Shown: in pieces, positions 16,997 through 27,194 of the stretch
Position numbering within the stretch: position 1 is the first letter of the stretch
Layout: each line of letters starts with the position of its first letter
DNA from: Thioalkalivibrio sp. ALJT
GTDB lineage: Bacteria > Pseudomonadota > Gammaproteobacteria > Ectothiorhodospirales > Ectothiorhodospiraceae
Length of the DNA stretch: 64,000 nt
Assembly: GCF_000381825.1 (NCBI RefSeq)
Contig: NZ_KB907123.1
Coordinates: forward strand, 210,021-274,020
Reading direction: 5' to 3'
Program-made: the position numbers and the translations under genes
Notes under the pieces: model-generated
What the model was told of the DNA's origin: nothing
Seen by the model: the letters and a program-made list of their open reading frames with translations, nothing else
Database searches by the model: none

Positions 16997-17115
16997 AGGT
17001 CGGAAGGAACGACGGGAACAAACGATGGGGCCGCCGTATCACTGCCGGAAGCAGGGAGCCGTCCCGTCATTGCTTCCAGTCTTCCCTTCTTCCTGTTCCG
17101 CTCTTTCCTGTCGGG

Positions 17116-17877
17116 TCAGGGGGCGGGCAGGAGCAGGGCGATGCCGGTCAGCACGGTAACGACCTCGAAGGCGCGTTTCACCAGGCGATTGCCGTAGCGC
17201 TGGGCGGCCCAGGCGCCGAGGTAACCGCCGATGAAGCTGCCGACCAGCAGGGCCGGCAGCCAGTCCCACTGTACCGTGCCCAGCGTGCCCAGCATCAGCG
17301 CCCCGGCGCCGTTCCAGACCAGTCCGACCAGTACCATGGTATAAGCCACAGCCTGGACGTAGTTCATGCCGTACCAGCGCACCAGCCACAGGGTGACCAT
17401 CAGGCCGGTGCCGGAGGCCAGTGACCCGTTGAGGATCCCGATCAGGAACAGGCCGGCGGCCCCGATGATCGCGTGGCGCCAGGAAAAGCCGATCTCGCGT
17501 GTGTTCTGACCGAGCTGGGGCCGGCGCCAGGAGTACCAGCCCAGCGCAATGGTCAGCAGCCCCAGCGCGATTTCGCCGACGCGTGGAGGGATGCCGAGTA
17601 CCAGCCAGGCACCGATCAGCACCCCGGGCAAACCGGCCAGCAGGATAATGCCTAGGCGCGCGGGCTCGAATGTGCTTTTCTTGAGGTGGCGCAACCCGGC
17701 TCCGGCGCCCAGAGCCACCGAGGCGATCTTGTGGGTGGCCAGAGCCACCGGGTACGGTAGACCCAGAAAGATCAGGGCTGGTAGCTGGAGCAGGCCGGCC
17801 CCGCCCCCGGCCAGGGCGGAGAAGCCATTGGCCACAATGGCGATGAAGGCGAGACCGAGGTGTTCGAGAATGGTCAT
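17116..17877 (-). CDS. TSUP-family permease (TauE/SafE, sulfite/organosulfur exporter-like)
   Basis: 253 residues from ATG 17877, with about eight hydrophobic helices in two repeats. The family repeat motif appears as NGFSALAGGGAGLLQLPAL in the first half and LNGSLASGTGLMVTLWL in the second. TSUP members move sulfite, sulfoacetate, thiosulfate or other small anions across the inner membrane, and the substrate of this one is unknown. In a sulfur-oxidising host a sulfur-anion role would be natural, but no sulfur genes are adjacent. The start codon overlaps the start codon of the divergent DUF4124 gene. Confidence 0.85.
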   Translation of the reverse strand: MTILEHLGLAFIAIVANGFSALAGGGAGLLQLPALIFLGLPYPVALATHKIASVALGAGAGLRHLKKSTFEPARLGIILLAGLPGVLIGAWLVLGIPPRVGEIALGLLTIALGWYSWRRPQLGQNTREIGFSWRHAIIGAAGLFLIGILNGSLASGTGLMVTLWLVRWYGMNYVQAVAYTMVLVGLVWNGAGALMLGTLGTVQWDWLPALLVGSFIGGYLGAWAAQRYGNRLVKRAFEVVTVLTGIALLLPAP

Positions 17878-18532
17878 GAAGGGCAGATGGAACGGTAAGC
17901 GGTTGAGGCTGGTGCAGGCCGGGGTGGCCGGTGGCTTGCTGCTGGCCCTGGTGAACCCGGCACCGGCCGACATCTATCGCTGGGTGGATGATGACGGGAC
18001 AGTACACTATTCCAGCACTCCTGAGCCGGAGACCAGTCAGCGCGAACGCCGCGTGTACGACTCCGAGGGTCGCCTGCGGACGGTGCTTCCGGCCCCGATG
18101 TCCCCCGAGGAGCGGGCACGCGCCGCAGCCGAACGCGAGCAGGCCGAACGTGACCTGGAGGCCACCCAGCGCGCGCGTCAGGACCGCGCCGTGCGTGTGA
18201 CTCAGTTGCGCCAGGCCTATGCTTCGCTGGAGGAGATCGAGCAACTGCGCGAGCGTCGCGAGCGTTCGATCGATGCCAATATCCATCGCAGCGAGGTCCA
18301 GGAACGCACGCTGCTGCGCGAGCGCGAACGCATCCGGCGTCAAATGCGCCGGGCCGATGAGGGCTCGGCGCTGATACGGCGCTATCAGGCCGAGATAGCA
18401 GAGCTGAATGCCCGCATTGCCCGCGAGCGCCAGTATCGCCGGGGGCAGCAGGAACGCCTGTCGGCGATCCACGAACGCCTGGACCTGGACCGCCGCGACT
18501 TTCAGCGTCTGGTGATGAACGGCGTTGAATGA
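17876..18532 (+). CDS. Periplasmic DUF4124-domain protein with coiled coil
   Basis: 218 residues from ATG 17876. A TTG at 17903 is a possible later start. The N-terminus has a signal peptide (KRLRLVQAGVAGGLLLALVNPAPA, cut before DIYRW). The mature start DIYRWVDDDGTVHYSSTPEP is the DUF4124 motif. Residues from about 85 to the end are charged, Arg/Glu/Gln-rich and predicted to be coiled coil (ERARAAAEREQAERDLEATQ, REQEERLSAIHERL-like heptads). Function unknown; such proteins are common periplasmic or envelope proteins in proteobacteria. It is divergent from the TSUP permease with overlapping start codons, and convergent with argB. Confidence 0.75.
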   Translation: MKGRWNGKRLRLVQAGVAGGLLLALVNPAPADIYRWVDDDGTVHYSSTPEPETSQRERRVYDSEGRLRTVLPAPMSPEERARAAAEREQAERDLEATQRARQDRAVRVTQLRQAYASLEEIEQLRERRERSIDANIHRSEVQERTLLRERERIRRQMRRADEGSALIRRYQAEIAELNARIARERQYRRGQQERLSAIHERLDLDRRDFQRLVMNGVE

Positions 18533-18583
18533 CGCGCGCCGCGCCTGTGCAGAAGATCTGCGCCCTGACCGACACGTGACTGG

Positions 18584-18624
18584 AAACGACGTTCAGTCCG
18601 TCTCGGGGATTGTTTGCACCCGGG
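18584..18624 (+). repeat. Interspersed repeat, second family, copy 1
   Basis: The segment starting AAACGACGTTCAGTCCGTCT and running through TTGTTTGCACCCGGG matches, in opposite orientation, the segment at 30516-30558 with roughly six mismatches over 40 bases. Both lie between convergent genes. The surrounding gap (18533-18697) holds no gene. Its last bases before the argB stop, GGCGTCTCCCTA, match the terminal repeat of the 345-bp element family. Confidence 0.75.
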
Positions 18625-18697
18625 TCGGCAACCCTCCACCACCGTGGCAGGGTGCGGTTGAACGTAGCGAAACGCACCACACCCCATTGGCGTCTCC

Positions 18698-19612
<915 letters not shown>

Positions 19613-19763
19613 TTAGCACTGTGCCCGCGAGTCGCGGAGGCGGCGGCTTCAAGATGCGCATGGTTGGGACGGTCGCCGGAGAGGGGCGGACGGTGATGTC
19701 GTGGTCGATCTGAAGCACCGGGGCTTGATGTCGTTCAGGCGCAGGCCCGTGGGGCCTCCGGGT

Positions 19764-20225
19764 TCAGCCCCGGCCCGAGGACCCGAAGCCGCCGCTGCCG
19801 CGATCGGTTTCCGCGAAGTCCGCGACCACGCGGAATTGCGGCCGGATGACCGGGACGATGACCAGTTGCGCCAGGCGTTCGCCGACCTCCAGGGTGTAGG
19901 GGTTCGCGCCGCGGTTCCAGCAGGAGACCATCAGCGGGCCCTGGTAGTCGGCGTCGATCAGCCCGACCAGATTGCCGAGTACCAGCCCGTGTTTGTGGCC
20001 GAGCCCGGAGCGCGGCAGGATCATCCCGGCGTAGCCCGGGTTGTCGATGTGGATCGCAAGCCCGGTCGGGATCAGTTCGGCGGCGCCCGGCTCCAGCGTC
20101 AGCGGTGCCTCGATCATCGCGCGCAGGTCGACGCCGGCCGAGCCGTCGGTGGCCGGGGCGGGCAGAGGGAAGTCCGCTCCCATGCGCGGGTCCAGGATCT
20201 TCAGGTCAATCTCGGGGACGGGCAT
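19764..20225 (-). CDS. dut: Deoxyuridine 5'-triphosphate nucleotidohydrolase Dut
   Basis: Trimeric dUTPase making dUMP and keeping uracil out of DNA. 153 residues from ATG 20225, preceded by ggaag; the longer open frame upstream is inside coaBC and not used. The five family motifs are all present: GSAGVDLRA (1), PRSGLG (2), GLIDADYQG (3), [10 protein letters not shown] (4), [10 protein letters not shown] (5). It follows coaBC by 23 bp on the same strand, the conserved dfp-dut order of gammaproteobacteria. The 187-bp gap downstream to argB holds nothing recognised. Confidence 0.96.
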   Translation of the reverse strand: MPVPEIDLKILDPRMGADFPLPAPATDGSAGVDLRAMIEAPLTLEPGAAELIPTGLAIHIDNPGYAGMILPRSGLGHKHGLVLGNLVGLIDADYQGPLMVSCWNRGANPYTLEVGERLAQLVIVPVIRPQFRVVADFAETDRGSGGFGSSGRG

Positions 20226-20248
20226 CCGGTCTTCCTTTCCAGTCTCAA

Positions 20249-21460
20249 TCAGTGTTTGTCCAGTCGCTCGACGACGAGCTCGATCAGCATCCGTGCCAGC
20301 GCCGCCTTGGGCTGGTGCGGCAGGCTGCGTTCGCCGCCCCCGGGCCACAGGCACAGCAGGGCGTTGTCATCGGTGCCGATGGCCCGGCCTGCGCTCACAT
20401 CGTTGGCGGCGATCAGGTCCAGACCCTTGGTCTCGAGCTTGCTGCGGGCGTAATGGCGCAGCTGCGAGGTCTCGGCGGCGAAGCCGACCACCAGCGGCCG
20501 TGGCGATCGGTCGCGGACCCGTCGTGCGACGTCCGCGAGGATATCCTCGGTGCGCTCCAGTTCCAGTGCCCGTGTGTCCGCATCCTTTTTCATCTTCTGG
20601 GCACAGGGGCTGGCTGGCCGGTAGTCGGCGACTGCCGCGGCGCCGATGAAAACGTCGCAGTCGTCGAGGTGGCCCAGTACCGCGGCATGCATGGCCGCGG
20701 CGGTCTCGGCCGGGACCGCCCGCACGCCGGTCGGCAGCGGCAGGGCAACCGGGCCGTGCACCAGGGTGACCCGCGCGCCGGCTGCCTGTGCGGCGGCCGC
20801 CAGTGCCAGCCCCATGCGCCCCGAACTGCGGTTACCGATGTAGCGGACCGGGTCGATCGGTTCCTGCGTCGGGCCGGCGGTGATCACGACGTGGCGCCCG
20901 GACAGGGGGCCGGTCCCGGGGTGCAGCAGGGCGCGGGCAATCTCCACCGGTTCGCGCATGCGCCCCGGGCCTTGTTCGCCACAGGCCTGTGCGCCGGCGT
21001 CCGGTCCAAGCACGTTCACCCCGCGTTCCTGCAGCAGGGCCAGGTTGGCCCGAGTTGCGGGGTGTGCCCACATCTGGTGGTTCATGGCTGGCGCCAGGGT
21101 CACTGGCGCGGTGGTCGCCAGCAGCAGCGTGGTCAGCAGGTCATCGGCGTGGCCATGGGCCATGCGCGCCATCAGGTCGGCACTGGCGGGGGCCACGATC
21201 ACCTGATCGGCCCAGCGTGCCAGCGCAATGTGATCCATGCCGGATTCGGCCTCGGCATCCAGCAGGCCGGTGCGCACCGGCTCGCCGGACAGGGCCTGGA
21301 AGGTGAGCGGCGTGACGAAGGCCTGGGCGGCGGATGTCATGACCACACGCACGGCGCAGCCGGCGCGCTTGAGTTCGCGTACCAGTTCGCAGGCCTTGTA
21401 GGCGGCGATGCCGCCACTGACCCCGACCAGGATCTGTGGTGGATGAATGTGCTGGGTCAT
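20249..21460 (-). CDS. coaBC: Phosphopantothenoylcysteine decarboxylase/synthetase CoaBC (Dfp)
   Basis: Bifunctional flavoprotein of coenzyme A synthesis, 403 residues. The N-terminal CoaC half carries [15 protein letters not shown], the [13 protein letters not shown] region, PAMNHQMW and the [10 protein letters not shown] flap with its cysteine. The C-terminal CoaB half starts at about residue 187 with [20 protein letters not shown] and GNRSSGRMG (CTP-dependent synthetase). Length and order match E. coli Dfp (406). It sits 18 bp downstream of the DUF502 gene and upstream of dut, so coaBC-dut are probably cotranscribed. Confidence 0.96.
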   Translation of the reverse strand: MTQHIHPPQILVGVSGGIAAYKACELVRELKRAGCAVRVVMTSAAQAFVTPLTFQALSGEPVRTGLLDAEAESGMDHIALARWADQVIVAPASADLMARMAHGHADDLLTTLLLATTAPVTLAPAMNHQMWAHPATRANLALLQERGVNVLGPDAGAQACGEQGPGRMREPVEIARALLHPGTGPLSGRHVVITAGPTQEPIDPVRYIGNRSSGRMGLALAAAAQAAGARVTLVHGPVALPLPTGVRAVPAETAAAMHAAVLGHLDDCDVFIGAAAVADYRPASPCAQKMKKDADTRALELERTEDILADVARRVRDRSPRPLVVGFAAETSQLRHYARSKLETKGLDLIAANDVSAGRAIGTDDNALLCLWPGGGERSLPHQPKAALARMLIELVVERLDKH

Positions 21461-21478
21461 GGGCCGGATTCTACCCGC

Positions 21479-22078
21479 TCACTGCGGTTCCTGGCGCGCG
21501 GATACGCCGGCGGTCAGTGCATAGCGCATGGCGTCTTCCAGCGGCAGGTCCAGGGGTTCGATGCGGTCCCGCGGCAGCATCAGGGTGTACCCGCCGATCT
21601 GATAGCTCATCGGCAGGTAGACGGCCACGGTCCGGGATCCGCCGAGGTTGTCGGGCAGGCCGTCGAAGTCTTCCCGGGTGACAAACCCCACCAGCTTGAT
21701 ATCGCTACCCGGAAACGGCACCAGGACTGCCTGGCCGAACTGGTTGTGGATGTCCCCGGATAGCAGTCGTGTGACATCGCGCACGGTCCCGTGGATGGTC
21801 TTGACCACTGGAATGCGCTGCATCAGGCCCTCCATCCAGCCGAACAGCCAGCGCACGACGTAGGCCTGCAGCAGGATGCCGAGCCCGAACAGCAGCCCGA
21901 CCCCGGCAAGAATCCCCATGCCCGGTACGTAGAGCAGTTCCGGCAGCACCGTCTGCAGCAGGCCGCCAAGTACCTGCTCCGCGGTGCTGCCCAGCCACCA
22001 CAGCAGGGCCAGCGTGATCGCGACGGGGAGGATGGCGGCAAGGCCGGTCAGGAAGGTGCGGGAGATTCGGCGCAGCAC
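21479..22078 (-). CDS. DUF502 (COG2928) membrane protein
   Basis: 199 residues. Two N-terminal hydrophobic helices (about 8-30 and 50-75) are followed by a soluble domain with the family blocks RIPVVKTIHGTVRDVTRLLSG and GSRTVAVYLPMSYQIGGYTLMLPRDRIEPL. Members are widespread small inner-membrane proteins without an established biochemical role; relatives in plants are linked to envelope functions. Followed by coaBC after 18 bp, so probably in one transcript with coaBC-dut. Confidence 0.85.
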   Translation of the reverse strand: MLRRISRTFLTGLAAILPVAITLALLWWLGSTAEQVLGGLLQTVLPELLYVPGMGILAGVGLLFGLGILLQAYVVRWLFGWMEGLMQRIPVVKTIHGTVRDVTRLLSGDIHNQFGQAVLVPFPGSDIKLVGFVTREDFDGLPDNLGGSRTVAVYLPMSYQIGGYTLMLPRDRIEPLDLPLEDAMRYALTAGVSARQEPQ

Positions 22079-22183
22079 GGCAGCCTCCGGGCAGGGGGGA
22101 TCCCGGAGATGCTACCGCATCCGCCTGGTGGTGTTGCTCTGCTCGTCCGGACGGGCCGGGGTGCCGCCGGGCCTGGCGCAGTC

Positions 22184-23161
22184 TCAGAACTGCCAGGTGG
22201 CATGGACCGAGCCGAATGCCGCCGCCCCCTTGGCCTGGCCGCTGAACTCGCGGGATCGCCAGACATGGGTATACCCCACGCGCAGGTCGCCGATGTGGGC
22301 GACTGCCCCGGCGGTGAATTCACCGACCAGTGGATGTTTGTCCACGGACGGGCCTTCGCGGAACAGCGGCCCGTCCAGGAACAGATCGTAGGCCATCAGG
22401 CGTGTATCTACCCCAACGAACAGATAGCCGCCGCTGGCTCGTGTGGGCTGGAAGGTATGCGAGCCGGAGAGCGCCGGTTTGATCCGGGGCGGGCCGTAGT
22501 CGCGCGGCAGGTTGCGCCCGGCGCGTACGATGGCCCCGGCGTTGGCAAAGGTAAACGGGCTGCCGACCGTTGCCCCCCAGTGCGGGGTCAGGTCCATGGC
22601 CCAGCCATCCTCGGCGCGATGGGAACGGCTGCGCAGCTGGCGTTCGTAGCCGACCATCAGGGTCGCCTCGTTGCCAATCTGGTGGTCCCAGCCGCGTGGA
22701 TCCGGCGCCGAGGACCAGCTGTGCACTTCGCGCTGGGTGCGGTCGGCCAGCGAGCCCGGCCCGACCGTGCCCAGGGTTACCTGCAGGCGATCAAGGCGGT
22801 CGCCATACTCCTCGGCCAGACTGAAGTTCAGGTACAGCCAGCCGGCATAAGGACGGTCGTCCGGGTCCGGTATCTCGCGTTCGATGTCCTCCGGCGTGTA
22901 CATGTTCTGCGCAAGGTGGATAGCCGATTTCAGGCGTCCGCGTTCCTCGCGTTCCACGAAAAACGGGAGGAAATCCGCGACGGTTTCCAGCCAGCCGGGT
23001 ATGCGATCCTCGCTGCGGGTCCAGCCGATGCGTACGCCGTTGGTGTAGTAGCGATCCTCGCCTGCGAACAGGTCGTTTTCGAATTCGAGGTGTACGGCGT
23101 CCACGCCACGCTGGGCGGCCGCCGGCCCAGTCGCGAGCAGGAGCGCCAGGCCGCAGCCCAT
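22184..23161 (-). CDS. LpxR-family lipid A deacylase (DUF2219), outer-membrane barrel
   Basis: About 325 residues from ATG 23161; the open frame extends upstream but would overlap the divergent antiporter gene. A short signal-like stretch (GLALLLATGPAAAQ) precedes the mature N-terminus. The family start HLEFENDLFAG...DRYYTNGVRIGW contains the conserved Asn-Asp pair of the LpxR active site. RPYAGWLYLNFSLAEEY and the segment around REVHSW (candidate catalytic His) are also typical. Alternating amphipathic strands and the C-terminal aromatic residue (HATWQF) fit an outer-membrane barrel. LpxR removes the 3'-acyloxyacyl group of lipid A. The start is the least certain part. Confidence 0.8.
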   Translation of the reverse strand: MGCGLALLLATGPAAAQRGVDAVHLEFENDLFAGEDRYYTNGVRIGWTRSEDRIPGWLETVADFLPFFVEREERGRLKSAIHLAQNMYTPEDIEREIPDPDDRPYAGWLYLNFSLAEEYGDRLDRLQVTLGTVGPGSLADRTQREVHSWSSAPDPRGWDHQIGNEATLMVGYERQLRSRSHRAEDGWAMDLTPHWGATVGSPFTFANAGAIVRAGRNLPRDYGPPRIKPALSGSHTFQPTRASGGYLFVGVDTRLMAYDLFLDGPLFREGPSVDKHPLVGEFTAGAVAHIGDLRVGYTHVWRSREFSGQAKGAAAFGSVHATWQF

Positions 23162-23285
23162 CGCAGCCGCTCCGGCAGCCTGTCGGATTGGGGGCGGATC
23201 TGCCCCACGCTCGCGACGATCGCCCGGATCCGACAGGCTCCTGGAGTGGTCACGAGTGGTCGGGGGCTTCCGGTATGATCGACGC

Positions 23286-25007
23286 ATGGAGCTCTCCAAC
23301 CAGATCATCTTCCTGGCCGCTATCGTGCTGCTGGGCAGCATTCTCTCGAGTGTGATCACCTCGCGTCTGGGCGTGCCCCTGCTGCTGGTGTTTCTGGTGA
23401 TCGGGATGTTGCTCGGCCCCGAGGGGCCGGGCGGGCTGATGTTCGAGAATATCACCCTCGCCTACCTGATCGGGTCCGCGGCGCTGGCGATCATCCTGTT
23501 CGACGGGGGCATGCGCACCCCTGCGCGCAATTTCCGCATTGGTCTGAAACCGGCCCTCGGCCTGGCAACCGTTGGCGTGCTGGTTACGTCGGGGCTTACC
23601 GGTCTGTTTGCCGTCTGGTGGCTGGGCCTGTCGTGGCTGGAGGGGCTGCTGCTGGGGGCCATCGTCGGGTCCACCGATGCCGCCGCCGTGTTCTCCCTGC
23701 TGCGCTCGCGCGGGCTGGAGCTGAAAAGCCGCGTCGGTGCCACGCTGGAGATCGAGTCCGGCTCCAACGACCCGATGGCGATCTTCCTGACCATCGTGCT
23801 GATCGAACTGCTGCTGATGCCCGAGCGTGATTTCGGCCTGGTGGTGCTGGTCGAGTTCGTGCAGCAGATGGGCCTGGGCGCGTTGCTCGGGGCAGGGGGC
23901 GGCCTGGCGCTGCTGGCGCTGATCAACCGGGTGCCGATGGCTGCCGGCCTGTACCCCCTGTTCGCGATGGCGGGGGCGCTGGCGATCTTCGGACTGACCG
24001 GGCTGGTCGGGGGCTCGGGCTTCCTCGCGGTGTACCTGGCCGGGCTGCTGCTGGGCAACCGCCCGCTGGAGGCCTCGCAGAACATCAAGCGTTTTCATGA
24101 TGGCATCGCCTCGCTGGCGCAGATCGGCATGTTCCTGATGCTGGGCATGATCGTGACGCCTTCGGAGCTGCCGCCGGTGGCGCTGGACGCGGGGCTCGTG
24201 GCGGCCGTTCTGATCCTGCTCGCGCGGCCACTGGCGGTCTGGGTCTGCCTGTATCCCTTCCGTTTTCCCTGGCGCGAACAGCTGTTTATCGCCTGGGTCG
24301 GGTTGCGCGGTGCGGTCCCGATTATCCTGGCACTGTTCCCGCTCCTGGCCGGTCTGGAGCTGGCGGAATACTTCTTCCATGTGGTGTTCTTCGTGGTGCT
24401 GATCTCGCTGCTGGTGCAGGGCTGGACGGTCGCGCCCTCGGCGCGCTGGCTGGGCCTGGAACTGCCACCCACCACAGCGCGGGTGCAGCGTACCGAGCTG
24501 GATATCCCCGGTCAGCAGGAGATGGAGCTGGTGGGTTACCGCCTGGCCGCGACCACGCCGGTGGTGCGCGAGGCGTGGTCGAGCTTTCGTCTGCCGGGGA
24601 CCGCGCGGGTGGTGGCCCACCTGCGCGACGGCAAGCTGCTGGAGACCCTGGAGATGCTCGACCTGCACGCCGGCGACCACCTTTACATCATGGTCGCGCC
24701 GGCGGACCTGCCGGACCTCGACCGCCTGTTCGTGCCCAAGGACGAGGTGCCGGAGCGCCTGACCGAACGCAGCGTGTTCGGCGAGTTCGCGCTCAATGGT
24801 GATGCCCAGCTCGGCGCGGTGGGGATGGCCTACGGTGCCCCGGTCCCGCCCGAACGCCAGGGCGACACCCTCGAGGCCTATCTGCGCCGTGAACTCCAGA
24901 CCGAGCCGGTCGTCGGCGACGCCGTCGATCTCGGCCCGATGCGTCTGGTCATCCGCGAAATGGACGGCCCCCGCATCACCCGCGTGGGTCTGAAACTCCT
25001 GCGCTAA
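23286..25007 (+). CDS. K+/H+ antiporter, NhaP2/CvrA family
   Basis: 573 residues from ATG 23286, the E. coli CvrA length (578). The CPA1 membrane domain (residues 1 to about 390, 12-13 helices) shows SRLGVPLLLVFLVIGMLLGPEG, ILFDGGMRT, GAIVGSTDAAAVFSLL, ESGSNDPMAIFLT (the ND ion-binding pair) and GLRGAVPIILALFPLL. The C-terminal cytosolic part contains a TrkA-C-like domain (ELVGYRLAATTPVVREAW...LDLHAGDHLYIMVAP) and a transporter-associated domain. It exports K+ in exchange for protons, relevant to osmotic and pH stress. The stop TAA is followed directly by the repeat-end motif AGAGACGCTGATTG. Confidence 0.92.
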   Translation: MELSNQIIFLAAIVLLGSILSSVITSRLGVPLLLVFLVIGMLLGPEGPGGLMFENITLAYLIGSAALAIILFDGGMRTPARNFRIGLKPALGLATVGVLVTSGLTGLFAVWWLGLSWLEGLLLGAIVGSTDAAAVFSLLRSRGLELKSRVGATLEIESGSNDPMAIFLTIVLIELLLMPERDFGLVVLVEFVQQMGLGALLGAGGGLALLALINRVPMAAGLYPLFAMAGALAIFGLTGLVGGSGFLAVYLAGLLLGNRPLEASQNIKRFHDGIASLAQIGMFLMLGMIVTPSELPPVALDAGLVAAVLILLARPLAVWVCLYPFRFPWREQLFIAWVGLRGAVPIILALFPLLAGLELAEYFFHVVFFVVLISLLVQGWTVAPSARWLGLELPPTTARVQRTELDIPGQQEMELVGYRLAATTPVVREAWSSFRLPGTARVVAHLRDGKLLETLEMLDLHAGDHLYIMVAPADLPDLDRLFVPKDEVPERLTERSVFGEFALNGDAQLGAVGMAYGAPVPPERQGDTLEAYLRRELQTEPVVGDAVDLGPMRLVIREMDGPRITRVGLKLLR

Positions 25008-25056
25008 AGAGACGCTGATTGACCCGTGCAGCAGGCTGCCAGGCAATCAACGTTTT
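25008..25056. terminator. Short inverted repeat between convergent genes, likely bidirectional terminator
   Basis: AGACGCTGATTG (25010-25021) and CAATCAACGTTT (25044-25055) pair at 10 of 12 positions, with an inner gcag/ctgc stem, and a TTTT lies on the right arm. The left arm equals the terminal repeat of the 345-bp elements. It may therefore be either a deletion remnant of such an element or a native terminator resembling one. Confidence 0.6.
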
Positions 25057-27108
25057 CTAACTTTCCAGCATGGCCTTGAGGCCGGCCAGGTGGGCCTGGG
25101 CGGTGAGCTTCTGGGTCTCGGGGTCCGGCGGCCGGGCGTCCGGCCATTCGAGGTGTTCTGCCGGCAGTTCATCGAGGAAGCGTGAGGGCTCGCAGTCGAT
25201 GGTCTCGCCGTAGCGGGCCCGGTTCTGGGCGTAGGTGATCAGCAGGGTCTGCTGGGCACGGGTCAGCCCGACATAGGCGAGACGGCGCTCCTCCTCGATG
25301 GAGTCGTCCTCCACGCTGACCCGGTGCGGCAGCAGTTCTTCCTCGAAGCCGACCAGACAGACATGCGGGAACTCCAGACCCTTGGCCGTGTGCAGGGTCA
25401 GGAGTTGCACGGACTCGCCGCTATCCTGGGCATCCCGGTTGCGGTCGAGGATGTCCATCAGGCTGATGCGGTTGACGATGTCGGCCAGGTCCATGGTCTG
25501 TTCGTCGTCTGACTGGTCGTCGCCGTATTCGGCGGTGGTGTTGCCCCCGCCCATGCGCCCGACCCAGTCGATGAACTCGCGCACGTTCTCCATGCGCCGG
25601 GTCGCGGCCCGCGGGTTGGGGCTGTTTTCCAGCAGCCAGGACTCGTAGTCGATATCCTCGATCAGGGCGCGCAGCAGGGCGTCCGGGGCCTCTTCCATGC
25701 CGCGCCGCTGGAAGCCGTCGACCCAGTCGGTAAAGCGTTCCAGGCGTGCCTGGGCGCGGGCATCCATGTATTCGGACAGGCCGACCCCGCGCGCGGCCTG
25801 CAGTAGCGAGGTGCCGCGCTGGTTGGCGTAGTGGCCCAGTTTCTCCAGGGTCGCCGGGCCGATCTCGCGGCGCGGCACGTTGACCACGCGCAGGAAGGCG
25901 GTGTTGTCGTCCGGGTTGGCCAGCAGGCGCAGATATGCGACCAGGTCCTTGATCTCGGCCTTCTCGAAGAACGACTGGCCGCCACTCAGGCGGTAGGGGA
26001 TGCCCTGCTCGCGCAGGAGCTTCTCGAACAGCCTGGACTGGTGATTGCTGCGGTAGAGGATGGCGAAGTCGCCCCAGCCTGCATTCAGGCGAAAGCGCCG
26101 GCGCATCAGCTCCGAGACCACGCGCGCGGCTTCGGTGTCGGCGTCGGAGCAGCCGATGACCTCGATCTTTTCGCCCTCGCCCAGGGCACTCCACAGGCGT
26201 TTCTCGAACACGTGCGGGTTGTTGGCGATCAGCGCGTTCGCGGTGTGCAGGATGCGGTTGGTGGAGCGGTAGTTCTGCTCCAGCTTGATGACCTCGAGGC
26301 GCGGGAAGTCCTGTTGCAGGCGCGCGAGGTTTTCCGGGCGCGCGCCGCGCCAGGCGTAGATCGACTGGTCGTCGTCGCCGACCACGGTCAGGCCGTCGCT
26401 GACCCCGACCAGCAGGCGCACCAGCTGGTACTGCGCGGAGTTGGTGTCCTGGTATTCGTCCACCAGCAGGTGGCGGATGCGGTCCTGCCAGCGGTTGCGC
26501 AGCTCCGCATCCGCGCGCAGGCAGTCCACCGGGCGCTTGATCAGGTCGTCGAAATCTACCGCGTTGTAGGCGCGCAGGGCGTCCTCGTAGCGCGGGTAGA
26601 GGTTGGCCGCGGCGAGCGCCTCCGGGGCGTCGCTCATCTGGCTGGCCTCCTGTAGCGCCTCTTCCGGCGTCATCAGGTCGTTCTTCCAGCGGCTGATGTG
26701 GCCGATCAGGGCGTCGACCTCGGAGCCGGCATCGTCGCGGTAGGTGATCTCGCGCAGCAGCGAGCGGCAGTCGCCCGGATCGAGGATGGAGAAGCCCGCG
26801 CGCAGCCCGGCCGCGGCCAGTTCGCGGCGCAGGAAGTTCAGCCCGAAGGTATGGAAGGTGGAGACGCCGAGCCCGCGTGCCTGTTCCTTCGACAGGCGCC
26901 CCTGGACGCGCTCGCGCATCTCGCGCGCGGCCTTGTTGGTAAACGTAATCGCGACGATCCGCCGAGCCTCCAGCCCGCGCTGTTCGATCAGGTGGGCGAT
27001 CTTCTCGGTGATCACGCGGGTCTTGCCGGAACCGGCCCCGGCCAGTACCAGCAGGGGGCGGTCCGTGGTGGTCACGGCAGCCTGTTGTTGCGGGTTGAGT
27101 TCGGACAC
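25057..27108 (-). CDS. rep: ATP-dependent DNA helicase Rep
   Basis: 683 residues, SF1A helicase of the Rep/UvrD/PcrA family, closest in length and N-terminus (LNPQQQAAVTTTDRPLLVLAGAGSGKT) to E. coli Rep (673). Motifs: Ia AITFTNKAAREMRERV, II LLVDEYQDTNSAQYQLV, III LTVVGDDDQSIYAWRGA, IV VIKLEQNYRST, V LLTLHTAKGLEFPHVCLVG, VI EERRLAYVGLTRAQ. It unwinds DNA 3' to 5' and clears protein blocks ahead of replication forks. The C-terminus lacks the UvrD-type tail. It is divergent from the thioredoxin-like gene and convergent with the antiporter gene. Confidence 0.94.
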   Translation of the reverse strand: MSELNPQQQAAVTTTDRPLLVLAGAGSGKTRVITEKIAHLIEQRGLEARRIVAITFTNKAAREMRERVQGRLSKEQARGLGVSTFHTFGLNFLRRELAAAGLRAGFSILDPGDCRSLLREITYRDDAGSEVDALIGHISRWKNDLMTPEEALQEASQMSDAPEALAAANLYPRYEDALRAYNAVDFDDLIKRPVDCLRADAELRNRWQDRIRHLLVDEYQDTNSAQYQLVRLLVGVSDGLTVVGDDDQSIYAWRGARPENLARLQQDFPRLEVIKLEQNYRSTNRILHTANALIANNPHVFEKRLWSALGEGEKIEVIGCSDADTEAARVVSELMRRRFRLNAGWGDFAILYRSNHQSRLFEKLLREQGIPYRLSGGQSFFEKAEIKDLVAYLRLLANPDDNTAFLRVVNVPRREIGPATLEKLGHYANQRGTSLLQAARGVGLSEYMDARAQARLERFTDWVDGFQRRGMEEAPDALLRALIEDIDYESWLLENSPNPRAATRRMENVREFIDWVGRMGGGNTTAEYGDDQSDDEQTMDLADIVNRISLMDILDRNRDAQDSGESVQLLTLHTAKGLEFPHVCLVGFEEELLPHRVSVEDDSIEEERRLAYVGLTRAQQTLLITYAQNRARYGETIDCEPSRFLDELPAEHLEWPDARPPDPETQKLTAQAHLAGLKAMLES

Positions 27109-27194
27109 CGGGGCGGTCGATTCCTTTGCAGCGGGGCGCGTAAACTAACCCACGCAACCCGATTCATAAAGACTGCAGCGGTGAGGGTAATCCA

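Noticed and set aside
23250-25046. Open frame of 598 codons antisense to the antiporter gene
   Set aside because: Gln/His-rich text without domains; the antiporter has complete CPA1 motifs on the plus strand.
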